The notes under the pieces were generated by a model. The model saw only the letters and a program-made list of their open reading frames with translations, had not been told where the DNA came from and made no database searches. Position numbers and translations under genes: made by a program. Positions 1 through 12,832 of a DNA stretch of 64,000 nt are shown piece by piece (position 1 is the stretch's first letter; each line of letters opens with the position of its first letter). This stretch comes from Eutypa lata (Eukaryota > Ascomycota > Sordariomycetes > Xylariales > Diatrypaceae), in contig JAKULF010000011.1 of NCBI GenBank assembly GCA_022661535.1, positions 2,480,001 to 2,544,000 of the forward strand, read 5' to 3'.

Positions 1-33
1 ATCATTGACGACGCCGTCGCCTCGACATCTTAA
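1..33 (+). CDS. possible last codons of an upstream gene
   Basis: Frame 1 is open from the window edge and reads ten residues (IIDDAVASTS) before a TAA at 31-33. A T-rich, UTR-like stretch follows. This fits the 3' end of a plus-strand gene that starts outside the window, but ten codons prove nothing. Confidence 0.15.
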   Translation: MIDDAVASTS

Positions 34-932
34 GCGTTCATTCACTGGCCTGGCGTCAACGTATGATGGTGATGAGAATAGATTCTTTTCTTTTCCCTTT
101 TTATTTCTGGAAATAAGTAAGGCGTCTCGGGTATATTGTTATTATATGCATTGTCCTGCCTTGTCTTCCGTTTCCCCCGTGTTATGGTCTTCTTCTCACG
201 CGTATGAAACGATACCCTACGATTGCCCTCGAGTTTTTTTGAGTTTTCTTTTTTCAGTTTAGGACATGGTGTGTTTAGATATGTATGTATAACTTGCACG
301 ATGCTTAATTTATATCATGATAGTCACCCCCATGCCAATTCATCGTACCATGTGAATGGAGTGATGAAATAACAACGCCATGAGGTTGGATGGTTCGTCA
401 GCAAGGTGTTTTGACACTGTAAGCAATTATTAACGTCATACTAAAACCCCGCATCCGTCTCCCCCCCACTCAACATGCATGATTCTCGGCCGACCCGGGA
501 TGCACGCCTTTCTTTGCCTACTGATTTAATAATGCAGTAATGGTAGTCTCATCACATACGACGTTGTCTACATGTAGTGTTGGTTAGACCTTGTGAAACA
601 CTGAAATTAGGAACTTACCTTCCTAGTTAAATGGTCTCCCCGTTTCCTCGCGCTCCGTCCCTTGTATGTCCGCCCCTAAATTCCGGTCGCTCTTTACGCA
701 CCCTCCTCCTCCTATTTCATTAGGGACGAACATCCCGAAGCAGCGATTTATAGTCCTCCGTGTATTTCACCAGTCTCATCACACTACTTCCCTTCCACTT
801 CCTCATCCTCCATTTTTCAATAACAATCTCGCCATCCCTATCTTCCTCTACCACTACCACTACAACAACCACCACCACTACTCTTACATCCACACCGGTC
901 CAACTACCACACGCAACCATCCTACCGACAAC
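34..932. other. intergenic region upstream of the GST gene
   Basis: No convincing coding sequence. The last 300 bases before the GST start codon are pyrimidine-rich with CCACCA/ACAACC runs, as often seen in fungal promoters and 5' leaders. The short open frames here are low-complexity. Confidence 0.5.
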
Positions 933-2363
933 ATGGCCACCTCCGACACCTACTCGCTAATCTACTGGCCGGGCATCCCCGGCCGCGGGGAACACGTGCG
1001 CCTAGCGCTCGAAGAAGGCGGGGCCGCCTACACCGACACGGCGCACACGCCGGAAGCCGCGATACGGGATGTCACCGCGCAGATCGCCGACGACAACCTC
1101 GGCGATGACGTGAACCCGCCTCCGCTCGCGCCGCCTATCTGTATGCTAAGCCAAACTTCTACTAATGAAGTTATTTCTTTTTCCCCCCTTCTTCAAGCCC
1201 CCTGTATAATCTAAGTAGCTTGTCGTGTTCCGGGCGCACTTCCTTTTTTTTTTTTTTCTTTTTCGGAACTGTTCAGTTAAGAAGTCATCCATTGGGGGCG
1301 GTTCTCGGTTCACAAGATATGACATGACTTCGGACTCGGGGATCATCTCTAGATCTTAGATACATACAAGGGAAAAAAGACTAACCCCAGTTGTTGCAGT
1401 GCGCCACGGCGACCTGCTGCTCTCGCAGACCCCCGCCATCCTGGCGTACCTCGGCCCCAGGCTCGGTCTGGTTCCCGATGGTGATCCCAATGGTGCCTGG
1501 CGCGTACATGCGCTCGCGCTCACGGCGCTGGATGGGTTGAGTAATGAGGTTCATAATTGCCATCATCCGATTGCGAGTGGACGTGAGTTTCTGGAGTTCT
1601 CGTCTTCTTTTTCTTTCACCCTGTTCCCCGTATCATTTTCTTGTCCTCACCTCATCTCGCCTCACTGTTCTTTCCCGATTCATTTTACTCGTCGGTTTGT
1701 TCCCAATCGAGAATGCTCCTTTTTTCCTTCTTCATTGGTCTTTGCATTTACACACCAGTCAGATATCGAAATTCGACCGGTTTGTTATTGGTTCATAGAT
1801 AGATGGCTGACTGACTGGCTGGCTCACTACCGCTTTGTGTGATTTACAGTCTACTACGAAGACCAGAAAGTGGAAAGTCTACGCAAGAGCAAGGACTTCG
1901 TCGCGAACCGCCTGCCTAAGTTCCTCGGCTACTTCGAGCGCGTGCTCAAGGGCAAGGCGAGCGGTGACGGCCCGTGGCTTTACGGCGGGAAGTTGACGTA
2001 CGCGGATCTAGTCCTGTTCCAGGTGAGTTCCACTTACTTACCCCCTTTTCTACTTCACATATAGCTAGCTAGCTAGCTATATACTTGCTGTGTCGTGATG
2101 TGCAGATGGAGAGAGAAAGGAAACCACTGCAGAACGAAGTTACTGATCTGAACCCGAAGTGTCTCGATGGAACCAAGTTCATGTTCCGAAAGGCGACGCA
2201 GTCGGCGGAGAAGTCGGGCAAGTATGCACGAGTCTTTGAACTCTACGATGCCGTGAAGACGCGGCCGAAGATCAAGGCGTATCTGGCAAGTGACAAGAGA
2301 CAGGAGTACTCATTGGGTCTCTACCGTTATTACCCTGAACTCGATGTTGAGGATGATGTGTAA
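933..2363 (+). CDS. glutathione S-transferase (sigma-like, four exons)
   Basis: Cytosolic glutathione transferase, expected to conjugate glutathione to electrophiles. Start is the ATG at 933. Exons by eye: 933-1140, about 1391 or 1400-1582, 1850-2022 and 2160-2363, giving 255-258 residues, a normal GST size. The N-terminal thioredoxin-like domain begins YWPGIPGRGEHVRLALEEGG and carries the SQTPAI segment that precedes the glutathione-contacting helix. The C-terminal helical domain includes GLYYEDQK, WLYGGKLTYADLVLFQ and YRYYPELD. Joining exon 2 to exon 3 gives the family-typical ASGLYYEDQK. The acceptor of intron 1 is ambiguous between CAG at 1388-1390 (adds FVA) and CAG at 1397-1399; both keep frame. 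The other two joins are clear. The physiological substrate is unknown. Confidence 0.88.
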
Positions 2364-3761
2364 TGAGCTCGTCATGATGCAAGCATATTTCTCAACGGCT
2401 AGGAGACAAGTTTAGAATATCATAGTATGTTAGGATCTAAGTTGGACGCTTATCATAGCAAAGTTGAACTCAGTGCCAGGACTTCAACCACAAGTTGAAA
2501 CGAAGCATTCCTATGAAACCCGCAAAGAATTTGTGGCGATAATATAAACCTTTCTGACTAATGTAGAATCACAAGCTGGAATCCCCCTCAAGATACAGAA
2601 ATGCTTTCATATTCCACGGAGGAAACCCCTGAGAGCTCATTTCTGACTTGCCGCCCATTGCTTGTCCCATTTCTCCAGCCCCTTCTTGATGCGGACAGGT
2701 CTGTTCACCTTGTCCATCTTCGAATGAGATTTGACAGCTATATGTTCTGTGGCGGTGATGGGGTCTTGCTGTATAAATCTCACGACCATTGGCGCGAGAT
2801 TTGGTTGGGTTCGTGTGCTATACGACACATTAGACGAGTTACACATACAAATATATCATAACTTACGCGTCTTGGCGGCAAGAGGATGCTGACATATTGA
2901 TCTTTATAGTCTCCTACTTGAATGGTATGATTTCTGTGGATTGAATAAGGGGTTTAAAGTCAAATTGCTGGTGCAGATACATTGTTCTGAGATGGCTACA
3001 TGATGATTTCGTCGATTATTATATTGCATCGTGGATTATTCGATGGTGTTTAGGCAGCTTCATGATCATACAATTGATTCAACTCATGATTTCAAATATG
3101 ATCATCATCATGATCGTAATTGTAGCAAACATTTGAAGGAGAATAGAAATGATTTCCGGTGATACACACATAATTAAGAGAAGGTCTTGATGCCAAGAAC
3201 TATGGGCTGAGTCCGAACGACCAATTAGCGTCTGATGCAACACAACCCCCTTTTGGAATCATGGCCATGATCATTCGAAAATGAGCGTTACAGTAAGCGT
3301 TGGCGTAGGTTCATCTAGAGCCCTAGACCCCACCGTCCGATAAGTAGGCACTATGAAACTGTCTCTAACATACTGGTATACAATGAGTGGCAGTTTACTT
3401 AGACGAAATGTCCAAACAACGATTCCTTACCCGAATAATAGCACGGCCGAAGTCGGTACTGTGACAGGGACATATGTACGCCCAGCCTTATGACCTGGAC
3501 AGGTCAATTGATGATGTCACACGCTGGAATTGTGTAAGCGTTCGCGACTACGACATATCTGTTTTCTGTTTTGTAGCCAAAACATAACGAACCAAATAGC
3601 TAACCTAGCTATAGTCGGATTGTGGATCGGGCAATAACTCCCACGTTTACGACATCTACTGCCCATTTTGCTTTAAACCAAGAAGTATCGACTCTTTTTA
3701 CTGGAGGACAGAACCAGCCCATAGACCATGGTACCAAGCCCAGTCTACGTGCCGTAGTACT
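2364..3761. other. intergenic region, no gene seen
   Basis: About 1.4 kb with only short frames that show no family features. It has moderate AT content and some ATCATGATCAT-type palindromic runs near 3090-3120. Nothing supports a gene. Confidence 0.5.
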
Positions 3762-5750
3762 TTGAATCAACGTTCACCGAGGCCAAGGCCGCGGAATCAA
3801 CTAGTGGACCCAAGTCTAAGGCATCTTTCAGACACTACTCCAATACTGGGCCACACTTCTTACACAGACAGCAATTGCGAACCGGAAAGTACCCGCTATG
3901 CCCACAATGTCTATTATCTTAATGGTGTTTCTTTCCAACCGACGTCCGAGGCTATAGAGACAGGGGATCAAAAGGCATTATTGAGTCTTTCCGGCTATGT
4001 GGACCCACGGCATACATTCTTATCCTCTTCTCCCAAAGGGCCCCTGGACTCAACCGAGAAAAGCCCAATTTTCGAAGTCGAGAATAAGGACAAGGACAAC
4101 TACTCGACTCAGGAACACCTTCCTGCCCAAGGCGAAAATATCACTACAGGCAACAGAGATGGGCTAGTAATTAAGGTCGATGAGGATGGTGAACCATCTA
4201 CGGCATCTACGACGTCTGCAATATCCCATGGCATTGAAATAACCAGTAATGAATGGCTCTTACCAATGCGAAACCATCCATCATTTCCGGAAATACTTCA
4301 ATGTTGGAATGACTTTATTCGACAAGTTGCATCACATGGAAACCGAGAAGCTTCGAAAGCCCCCAGCTCTTCTACGGACTTGTCATCCCAGCGCCAGGGC
4401 TTCTCATCTTCGAATCATAGCAAGAGAAAAAGGGCAACCGATGAGGGTGTTGATGATGAGTTACGGCCAACAAAGCAACAAGTCCGGAAATCATCTAGGC
4501 CTGGGTCAGAGGAAGAAAAGCGCTTCGCGTGTCACTACTTCAAGCTGGATGAAAACATGTATAGTCAATGCTTTTTGTCCAAGTTCAAAGATGTGCGCAC
4601 CGCCACACAGCATTTGCACAATAAGCACCATGTTACCCAAGATACGCTCCCGAATCGGTTAGGTCGAGGAAAATCTGAGCACGACCAATGGTACTTAGTC
4701 TGGGAAACACTATTCCCTGGCAAACGCCGGCCAAAATCTCCTTATGCAAATGGGCGCGAAGACATAGTCTTCGCATTTGTTGACTACCTTAGAGTTTCTG
4801 AGCCTCGTATTCATCCCTTAGTGAATGATGTGCTACGGCACGCTATCACCTTTTTAGCACCCAGAAGTGAAGCAACTACTACCATACAGGTGGCGACATC
4901 TACCATACAGATGGCAACCCCAATATCCGGTGTGGCTGATGAACATCCGCCCGTCTCTCCGGGGGATCTGGATATAACTCCAAGACCGAATGCTATGACA
5001 TCCCCTTCGGAAAGGGGTACAGCTATGTCATCGACAACTAGGTCCAGTTCTCCGACTCCTACAATATTGGCCAACCCAGCAGAGTTGCTCGCCCCCCATT
5101 ATATTGAGGACGGGAACTCTGCAGGAAGTCAGCAACTCTCTCAAAATTCGCAGTTCCGTACAGGTGAAAGAGTTCGGACCACAAATACCCAGAGGAGTCT
5201 CAACCCACTACGTTATGCTGCAAGTATCGACGGGGCTTTTGACGTTACTTCAGCAGATAGCCTCGATCTAAATGGAACAACTCAATCCACAAACCCCCAG
5301 GTTTTCTCAATATGGAACTTACCAAACTCTTCTGACGACGGTGTATTATCAAATTGGTTCTCTTCAAGGAGCGCCGATATAACTATGAATGAATCATTGA
5401 ACCATGGAACTTCCCAGCAATCCTTAATGCCTGACGAGCCTGGAACACAAATCACACCGCGCCAATCTGCGGTGTCTGACAGCCCATTTGGCTGGGAACC
5501 TATGTTAACTAATAATAGTACGACGAACGTTGACCTTGAGTTTTTTAATAACGATGATCCAGAACCTGTACCCAACTACTGGCTACAGCCTTATGGTGGA
5601 ACGGGTGGCGGTATCACTCATATGGTAGACGGGATACCCCACGTGATAGAGAGGACTCCAAACGCCTCTACGTTTGTCGGTCTGGGAGGGGTTTCATTCG
5701 ACCTGACGGGCGAAGAGACCCCCGCAGCAGAATCTGAGAGTATTCAATAA
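3762..5750 (+). CDS. hypothetical protein with degenerate fungal C2H2-like finger
   Basis: A 660-codon open frame with an unresolved start. The first codon of the quoted frame is TTG, the frame stays open further upstream, and the first in-frame ATG lies about 168 codons in. A short 5' exon or a later start is possible. Around residues 253-289 is a pattern common in fungal zinc-finger-like proteins: FACHYFKLDENMYSQC, then HLHNKHH. About 30 residues later comes WETLFPGKRRPKSPY, which matches the W-LFP-PSPY motif that usually follows such fingers. The rest is low-complexity and rich in Ser, Thr and Asn, with a putative basic nuclear signal (SKRKRATDEG). Function is unknown; a nuclear or immune-related role is only a guess. 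It stands alone between spacers. Confidence 0.55.
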   Translation: MNQRSPRPRPRNQLVDPSLRHLSDTTPILGHTSYTDSNCEPESTRYAHNVYYLNGVSFQPTSEAIETGDQKALLSLSGYVDPRHTFLSSSPKGPLDSTEKSPIFEVENKDKDNYSTQEHLPAQGENITTGNRDGLVIKVDEDGEPSTASTTSAISHGIEITSNEWLLPMRNHPSFPEILQCWNDFIRQVASHGNREASKAPSSSTDLSSQRQGFSSSNHSKRKRATDEGVDDELRPTKQQVRKSSRPGSEEEKRFACHYFKLDENMYSQCFLSKFKDVRTATQHLHNKHHVTQDTLPNRLGRGKSEHDQWYLVWETLFPGKRRPKSPYANGREDIVFAFVDYLRVSEPRIHPLVNDVLRHAITFLAPRSEATTTIQVATSTIQMATPISGVADEHPPVSPGDLDITPRPNAMTSPSERGTAMSSTTRSSSPTPTILANPAELLAPHYIEDGNSAGSQQLSQNSQFRTGERVRTTNTQRSLNPLRYAASIDGAFDVTSADSLDLNGTTQSTNPQVFSIWNLPNSSDDGVLSNWFSSRSADITMNESLNHGTSQQSLMPDEPGTQITPRQSAVSDSPFGWEPMLTNNSTTNVDLEFFNNDDPEPVPNYWLQPYGGTGGGITHMVDGIPHVIERTPNASTFVGLGGVSFDLTGEETPAAESESIQ

Positions 5751-6676
5751 ATGAATAAAATACGCCTTGCCTAGCGGCACATGTGACATGTATATACGCG
5801 CGCGCGCGTGTGTGTATGTTATTAATCACCACGTCGTCTCTACCCAACTTTGGGCCGTATTGCTGGCTCATGGTGATCATTGGTGATATCAAACGGTTAT
5901 GAACACCGCACTGATACCCCAGCTTCAGCATTGCTCTGTTTAAAAGAAATTTGAAAGAAACATTTCGGGTATTATTGAGATAAACATGAATAAAACACTA
6001 TATGTATCTAATCCATGGCGAAAGTAAAGAATGTGCACGCACACGAATACTACGCCGAATATTCTCAATTAAGTATACAATGTGCTAATAATATGCTTCT
6101 AGTCAAAGATCCCGCTATATTGAAGTGCGTAACTTATACAGTGCTGGGGAGATTTCATGTTCTCTTTGCATGTTCGACGCAGTAGATTAATTTTGCTTCT
6201 GTATTTACCTGATAACTCAGATATTCACTCTCCCCGCCACTTGTGTTCTCGTCAACGCCACAAACAGTCCAACGTCAGTCATGGTATACTTTAGATTTCT
6301 CCCCAGATCTAATGACTTAGACCATGCCGCAGGCTACTATATTGTTACTACGACTTAAGGTGCTGCTTTCTTAATACGGGGTTTGGATATTTACCTACTT
6401 AACATATATGGGAACTATAGTCTTCGACATTGATGAAACTATTGAGTGGTCAAATATAAATTCGTTGGAAGCATTATACATGAATTAAAACCCCCTTAAA
6501 TCGCCCAATGCCGGTTTTGGAATGACCACAATACTCCCAACTTATCAAATATTGTCACAAAATTCAAGATATATACATATTTAAGTATTTACACAAGCTC
6601 CCCGTATATGAATACGTTAGTATATCCCCAGGTCTAGTCTAAAGTACCAATTGGCGTCAACATGCACCACTCTGCT
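5751..6676. other. AT-rich intergenic region
   Basis: No gene seen. It contains a short alternating CG/TG tract at about 5795-5815, a possible Z-DNA-forming run, just after the preceding gene. The remainder is AT-rich spacer and the 3' side of the esterase gene. Confidence 0.5.
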
Positions 6677-7503
6677 TTACTGCACAGGCTGAAGGTAGCC
6701 GCGGTTGGAAGCATCAGCGATGGCGTTGTACCAGATGTTGGACATCAACTGGCAGCCCTGGTCGTTGGGGTGGGTGCCGTCGGGGATGAGGTCCAGGCCG
6801 GGGCTGCCGTCACCCTGCATATCAGCAAGTACGATGCGACGGCCCTGGTTCTGCCAGTCCCAGACGAGACCCCTAATCTGCTCGTTGTACTGGCTGACCT
6901 GGTCGGGGGCCGCGCCGTTGCGGAGCAGGGTCGACATGACGATGGTAGCGGTCGGCGAGCCAGCCCAGACGGCGTCCATGAGGCGGGCGACGCGCACGCC
7001 GACGTTGGGGATGTCGATGTTGCGCGTGCAGTCGTTGGTGCCGGCGTTGATGAGGACGAGGTTGGGCCTCATGTTGCCGACGTTGGCCTCGGCCTTGCCC
7101 TTGACCTCGTCGACGATGAAGCCCGGCCAGCCCTCGTTCTCCGGGTTCGACATGTCGCCCCCCGGGTTGCTGCCCACGTACGTCACGTCGTTGCCGTTGC
7201 CGTTGAGCCGGTCGCGCAGGAACGCCCGGTACCCGTTCCCGGTGCTGGAGCCGACGCCGTGCGTGATGGACGCCCCCAGCGGCATGATCCGCAGGAAGAG
7301 GCCGTTGGCGAAGCTGCGCTCCTCGAGCGCGGTTTCATCGCGGGTTTCGGCTGGCACGGCGAGTCCTGGTTCATGATGTTAGGATGGATGCGGATCGTAG
7401 TCGTAAGTTGGGTGGGAGATTGGGTTGTAATTAAGTACTTACCATTGACGACGGACAATGCGCACGTCACCACGGTGCCGAGGACGGCCTTGTTGAAGAA
7501 CAT
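6677..7503 (-). CDS. secreted SGNH/GDSL hydrolase (CE3-like esterase)
   Basis: Predicted extracellular serine esterase of the SGNH fold, most like CE3-type carbohydrate esterases that deacetylate plant cell-wall polysaccharides. Two exons: 7503-7443 and 7365-6677, with a 77-nt GTAAGT intron, giving 249 residues. Exon 1 and the join supply a signal peptide (MFFNKAVLGTVVTCALSVVNG). Block I is MPLGASITHG, with the nucleophilic Ser near residue 52. Block III is INAGTNDC near 128. Block V is DGTHPND near 217, giving the catalytic Asp and His. Length fits single-domain CE3 enzymes; there is no carbohydrate-binding module. The substrate is inferred from family only. A TATA-like box lies about 135 bases upstream. 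Confidence 0.88.
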
Positions 7504-7633
7504 TGTTGTAGGGAAGATATTATTAATGAACGAATAAAGCTAGTAATGAAAATGAGGGTATTCTCGAATGTTGGTGGGATTTGCGATGATCTACACTTCA
7601 ACTTACCTGTTCCTGTCGAGGGGCCAGGAACCA

Positions 7634-7643
7634 GCTTTATATA
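7634..7643 (-). promoter_or_regulatory. TATA-like box of the SGNH esterase gene
   Basis: On the minus strand the sequence reads TATATAAAG about 135 bases before the esterase ATG, a plausible core promoter position for a fungal gene. Based on sequence only. Confidence 0.4.
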
Positions 7644-10600
7644 CATACCCAAGAGACCGGAGCACGCCATGAACATCATGACATGGGGAGGTATTGCACC
7701 GTATTGGGAAGGTAGCAGGAAGCTTCAAAGATATCAAGGGCTCCGGATCAGACGGGTCTATGGCCCTGTCTATTATTGGGTTAATGTGAGGAACCATAAT
7801 TCGCGGATAATAGATATTGCTCTATTCAACCTGAGTAGAGGTCGGACAATGCGGCCGAAGCTACTTTGCAGACCTGTTTATGCTTAATGATCTTACTGCA
7901 ATCATAAGAGAGCTGAAGGGGTTTCGATGTTGAGGTAAGCAACTAGTCAAAATTCCTAGGCGACAGGGGGGTTAGTGAGGCACGGTCAATGGACCGATAT
8001 AACCAGCACCTACCGGAAATGGCAATACACCTCCCCAAATGGCATTAGCAATTAAAGGAAAGGGCATCGAGAAAGGCTGCTGATGCACTGCGCTCTTTGG
8101 CCAGAAATGGCTATTTTGCGATCGCTTGCCTCTTATGGAATACCATACAGACTTTCCCTTCTTATAAGTCTTCGCAACCTGTTTAACTTGTCGGCCTGGC
8201 AAATCAAAGGGTTTCTTGGCGACACTGCTTTCGGGTATTGTAGAATGACCGCAGCACCTGAGCTGGGTGCGCGACACTAGCACATATAGTAAGCTCGCCC
8301 GCAAGCAAGGCATTAGGCCCGTGAGTGTGATCCTTATAAGTAATCAATGAAATTAATAAAACAGGCGACGGTATTTAAAGCGCTGCTTATAGAAAAGTCC
8401 CACACTATGCACAGTCCAAACTGCTTAGTATAACCCTAGTTCTATAAGCTTCATTCCCTATATCTGTCATCGAATACCTATCTTAGTTTTCGCTGATTTT
8501 GGATTAAGTGGGTAAGAGAGATTCTATCTAAATTCTCACGATGCACCAAGGGAAAGGCGACCGGTCACGGTTTTTAAATGGAGATAGGTCCTTTTCTTCT
8601 CTTCCGAGTCGGCCGCTCAAGGAAGTCGAGGAGAGAGGCAAGGTAGAGGACTTTGTGTCAGCAGGACATCACGATATACTAAATGGTGACATCGTAGTAG
8701 CAATCTGCCCACTGCGTGTCTCAAAAGGGCCGGAGAAGCCCACTCAGGCCGGAGTTAAATAATACACCGATAGATAGCATGACCATAATATAGATGACAA
8801 TCTATCTCCCCACAGAGTGGTGACCGAATTTCGCTTCCCTTGCATGTAGGACTTAGACGATGGAAATAAAGTCCCATCTCAGAAACAACTTTCAAAAATC
8901 AAGCCGCGGGGGTTCTCATCGCTTCGGCCTCACCGAATAACCAAAGAAACCCTTATTCATCTGTTTCACAATTAAACAAATCGAAATATATGTCTATACG
9001 TTGCGCTGTCATGGCGGTTGATGTAAGTAGGGATGTCGAATGGTTGGTTTTGATAACCCGTTAAAAAGAAACGTGGCAACACTAGAAGGAATATCGGAAT
9101 AAGACACCTGGCCCTTCAAATATCTTTCGTGCAAGTGTGTTCAATTCTAGGAGCAAAATCTACCCCTGTAGAGACAGATAGTCAACAACAACTGATTGGC
9201 CTTAGAAGACGAGCGATTGACATGATGGGTTTGTTTTAAACGTGTCTGATTCAACTTATATAAGTGATAAAGGGCTTCAGTCTACCTGCCAGGAAAGCTA
9301 CTGTATCCCGCAACAAACTAGGATATATAACAGCATGAAAAGATTCCAACACAAGTTAAGACTTGGCCATCTGGTGAGGAGAAGAGAGCTACTTGTTTCA
9401 TAGTCTCTTATCAATGTTCCTTACTATTGCAGAGTTATAAGGAGCCCCATGTCGTAAGTTGTTGGGCACCGAGCATTAAGCTGTGTAGAGATCCTATTAG
9501 GGAGCTTTCGACTCTACAGTATTGAATATATAGAAAGTTATTTATTTCGGGACATCCCCGTTTCAACAAAGATGTATATAATTATGTAGATAATAACCTC
9601 GAATAATTTAGGAATTGCAGGGTACAACTGCACGAGTTATTTATGGTGGTTCATTCGAATTTGTGTTCAAGTCTGTTATTAATACCGACGGAATTTAACC
9701 CCTATCTGACAATGTACGGGCCATTCTTTTCACATGCGATTAGTGTCAAGGTGACATCTTTCAAGAAAGCACAGTTGAATGATATTTTATCTCGAAATTA
9801 GTTGTTACCATATGCCTTGATAGATATGAATTTCCAACTGGACATTTCCCTGACGGGTAAGGCCAAGTGCATTTTAATATTGATATATATCGTAAATGAT
9901 ACTTGAAGCTACCAAGGCAGTAGTAGTATTAAGATGTAGTCTATAGAAGCTGTGTCCATAACGCCACTTAACTGAGTTTAAACCCGTATCGTCCATCGAA
10001 CACGAAAATACCCCGGGACAAAAAGTAGATATAATTTTTAACCAGGTAGATTGCAAGGTGATAAGTAATAAGGCATCTCCGTTCTATAATAGTATCATGC
10101 CATGGATGATCAAGAATAGATCATTCCAATATATTTCCCGTAATAAGTGATCCCCTATAAATGGATAAGAGACACAATAACCTCCCATTGAATGCAAGGT
10201 TCCAACAGAGGTTTTGATGCGTCAATCTTTCATTTGGTTCAAGACTCGAGAGCTTAGTTGCAATAATAGTAAACCAACGCGCTCCCCGACGGCGGCCTGT
10301 GTAACGCAGGCAAGTCAAGTTTTACCTTCGCCATGATTTTATGAAGAGCTACGGCAACCCATTTCTAAGGATCAACAAAATGATCAACGGAACTATCGTT
10401 TATAAACAGGGCTCCTGCTTGCCCTTTTGTAACCCCACCAAGTATACCCCCAATAGTTTGGCAATAAGTATCTGGGGAAGAGTACATATGTATAATTGAT
10501 TCAGACCCATTTTTACAAGATTAAAGGCTGAGAGAAGTGAAGCTAAACTTACTATAGCTGAGCCGGTTCACTAAACATCTTGAAGCGCGCTAATTATGAT

Positions 10601-12832
10601 GTCAAGGCTTTCAACCTGCACTTATAGCGATTAATTAGTGACACAATGTTAGTTGATCGAGATGAAGATAGCATATGAATTTTTAGAGCGTCCATAGCTC
10701 TAGCCCAGAGAAGAGATACATCGCATTCAGAACTGGCCTTGTATTCCATTTGACATAACTCTAAGGAAGAAAGGAAGAAAGGAAAGGGGACAAGCTCCTA
10801 GGACCGTGGGGGGTGATCCCACCCTTATATACACCTAGGTGGAAGAGCCACTCCACCCCCTAAACTAGGGTCCTGCTACTGTGACAATGTAATAGAAGGA
10901 GACGGCATGATTTGAATTTTAAAGGTCGGTCTGGTGAATCGTCTTTCTAGTTCCAATATAATGGTAGGTTAGTTCACATCTCCCAATACAGGTACACTCA
11001 AATAGGTTGAATCATCGTCTGAATTATATTCTACACCTAGAGGCGATGATCTTAGGGCCTAGACTTACTGAGAGCTGCAAAAATTACATGATAGTTTATA
11101 GGTTTCTTCGAGATCTTCAGTGAATTTAGTCTAGCCATTGAGACCTCACACCTCGGTTTGTTGATGAAATATATATGTAACTGGTAAGTATTATGCGCTA
11201 GGCTCGCTTTAAATCTTTATAGACTGTATACGAGCAGCTAGTTGAAGATCTAGAAGGGTAATGGTTCATATTTTATACGGCTAAAAATTCTATAGAGCTG
11301 GTCGGAAGCAACATATCGGCCCTTGGTTATGTAATATCGTGTTCACATGCTAATTACTCAGAATCATAGAACCCACAAGAGTGAGTGGTTTCTGAGGTGT
11401 TACGTAAGTATTTAACCAACTTGCTAGTTAGAGAGTAGCTCTAAGCGGATGAAGGGCATACCCCTATCTTGTAGGAAGAGTTTGTTCTGCAATTTATTGT
11501 GAAACCCAATGCTTGAGCATTGATCGATATGATAAGTTATATTAGCCGACGTCCTATATCGGCAATAACATCAAGATTATGTGTTTGGTAGATGCACCTG
11601 TGCGACTGATTTCCAGGATTATATGCTCTTACAAAGCCGTGTAACGTCGTGCAACATAGGTTCGTTGATTTAAAAATAAAAAATAAATATGGCAGAACGA
11701 ACGTTTCTGCGTACCTATTTAGTTGAATGTCTTGCCGATGTCACGATGTGAAACATACAAATCAGTGTGACCAGTCGCGACTTGCAGGGCCTCGGGTGTG
11801 ACACTGACAAACACCCCGTGACGCATATGCAGACACGGGAGGTAAGGTTCAGCTAGGTATTACATAGGGAATTCTGATTGGCCAATAGTCCCGGAGAAAC
11901 CCGACAGGCTACCGGCTTCAGCTTCCTGTTGGGGCTGCCGACAACCCACTGAAACCTGGAATCGAGTCGCTAGTAGTAAATACACGGCTGAATGCAGGTG
12001 GGCAGAATTTTCTTGTTCGCAATCGTGAGAATAATTGGTAACTATATCATAACTAAAGAAGGATTGTGCCTAGGTACGCTAAAACCGAAAAAAAAAAAGA
12101 AAAAAAAAGAAGACGAAAACACCATGGCGCTGCTCGTTCTAGAATTGAAGTTTACCTATAAATATCGTCTTCCCTAGTTAACTACTTAGTGGAGCAAACC
12201 CTTATTTGTGCTGCCGTCGCATCGCAAGTGGGACTCACCTATGTAATGCAAGTTAAGCTACATACCCAAGCGCCTGGTTGAGATTTTAATGCTAGTCAGA
12301 CTTAGATCTTACATCTTCGTCACTATTATAATAAGTGCTTTTGCATACTATAAAGTAGATACTGAAGCAAGATCCAAGATCCAAGATCCAAGTTTCCACC
12401 TTTGAGTTAACTATTTGTGTAGATCTGGTGCTTGGATCCAGTCCGTCGTCTCTCTGCAAGGAAATCACTCTACGTATCACAGGCCAAATTGCTAACCGAG
12501 CGAGACCGGTCTGTCAATCTTTTGGGTCGTGCGATCTCGGTGGGTGGTGTGGTGTATTTTTAGCTTTCCATTAGTTAAAGCGGTGCCCATGAAGTCTATG
12601 GTATGTAGGTAATAAAAGTTAACTAGGTTCGAGATCAAGTCGGGGAGGTCTGGATGTCTAGCCCAGATCAGGCAGGATATCTAGTGCTGCTCTTGGCGAT
12701 ATTTGGTAGGCGATTTAAAACGGGGGCCTATAGGACCATTATTAGATAAAAAATTACTGCAATGGGCATAGACGCATCTAATCAATCAGATAAGATCAAG
12801 CTTAACGGACTAGAGGGCTATAAATACGGTCG
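7644..12832. other. gene-poor region of about 5 kb
   Basis: Only short, unconvincing frames were found on both strands. AT content is higher than in the flanking genes. It holds an LTR-like relic near 10.65-10.89 kb, an A-rich run near 12090-12112 and a short GATCCAA-type tandem near 12368-12392. The region looks like decayed repeat and spacer DNA. Confidence 0.5.
10640..10886 (-). repeat. possible solo LTR relic
   Basis: Read on the minus strand from 10886, the sequence begins TGTCACAGTAGCAGGACCCT, an LTR-like 5' terminus. A TATA-like TATATAAGGGTGGG follows about 50 bases later, and then a TTCC/TTTC pyrimidine tract. This order (TG terminus, promoter, pyrimidine tract) resembles a fungal retrotransposon LTR. 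I could not find a matching second LTR, a clear CA terminus or a target-site duplication, so the lower boundary is approximate. Confidence 0.35.

Noticed and set aside
2601..2861. 86-codon plus-strand frame after the GST gene
   Set aside because: No family pattern, and a minus-strand frame overlaps it; probably chance.
5795..5815. alternating CG/TG tract as regulatory site
   Set aside because: A short simple repeat after a 3' end; no evidence beyond composition.
6662..7537. 291-codon plus-strand open frame
   Set aside because: Antisense to the SGNH esterase; no motifs, and the minus strand has signal peptide and catalytic blocks.
7972..8313. 113-codon minus-strand frame
   Set aside because: No motif, no ATG context or neighbour support, and composition like spacer DNA.
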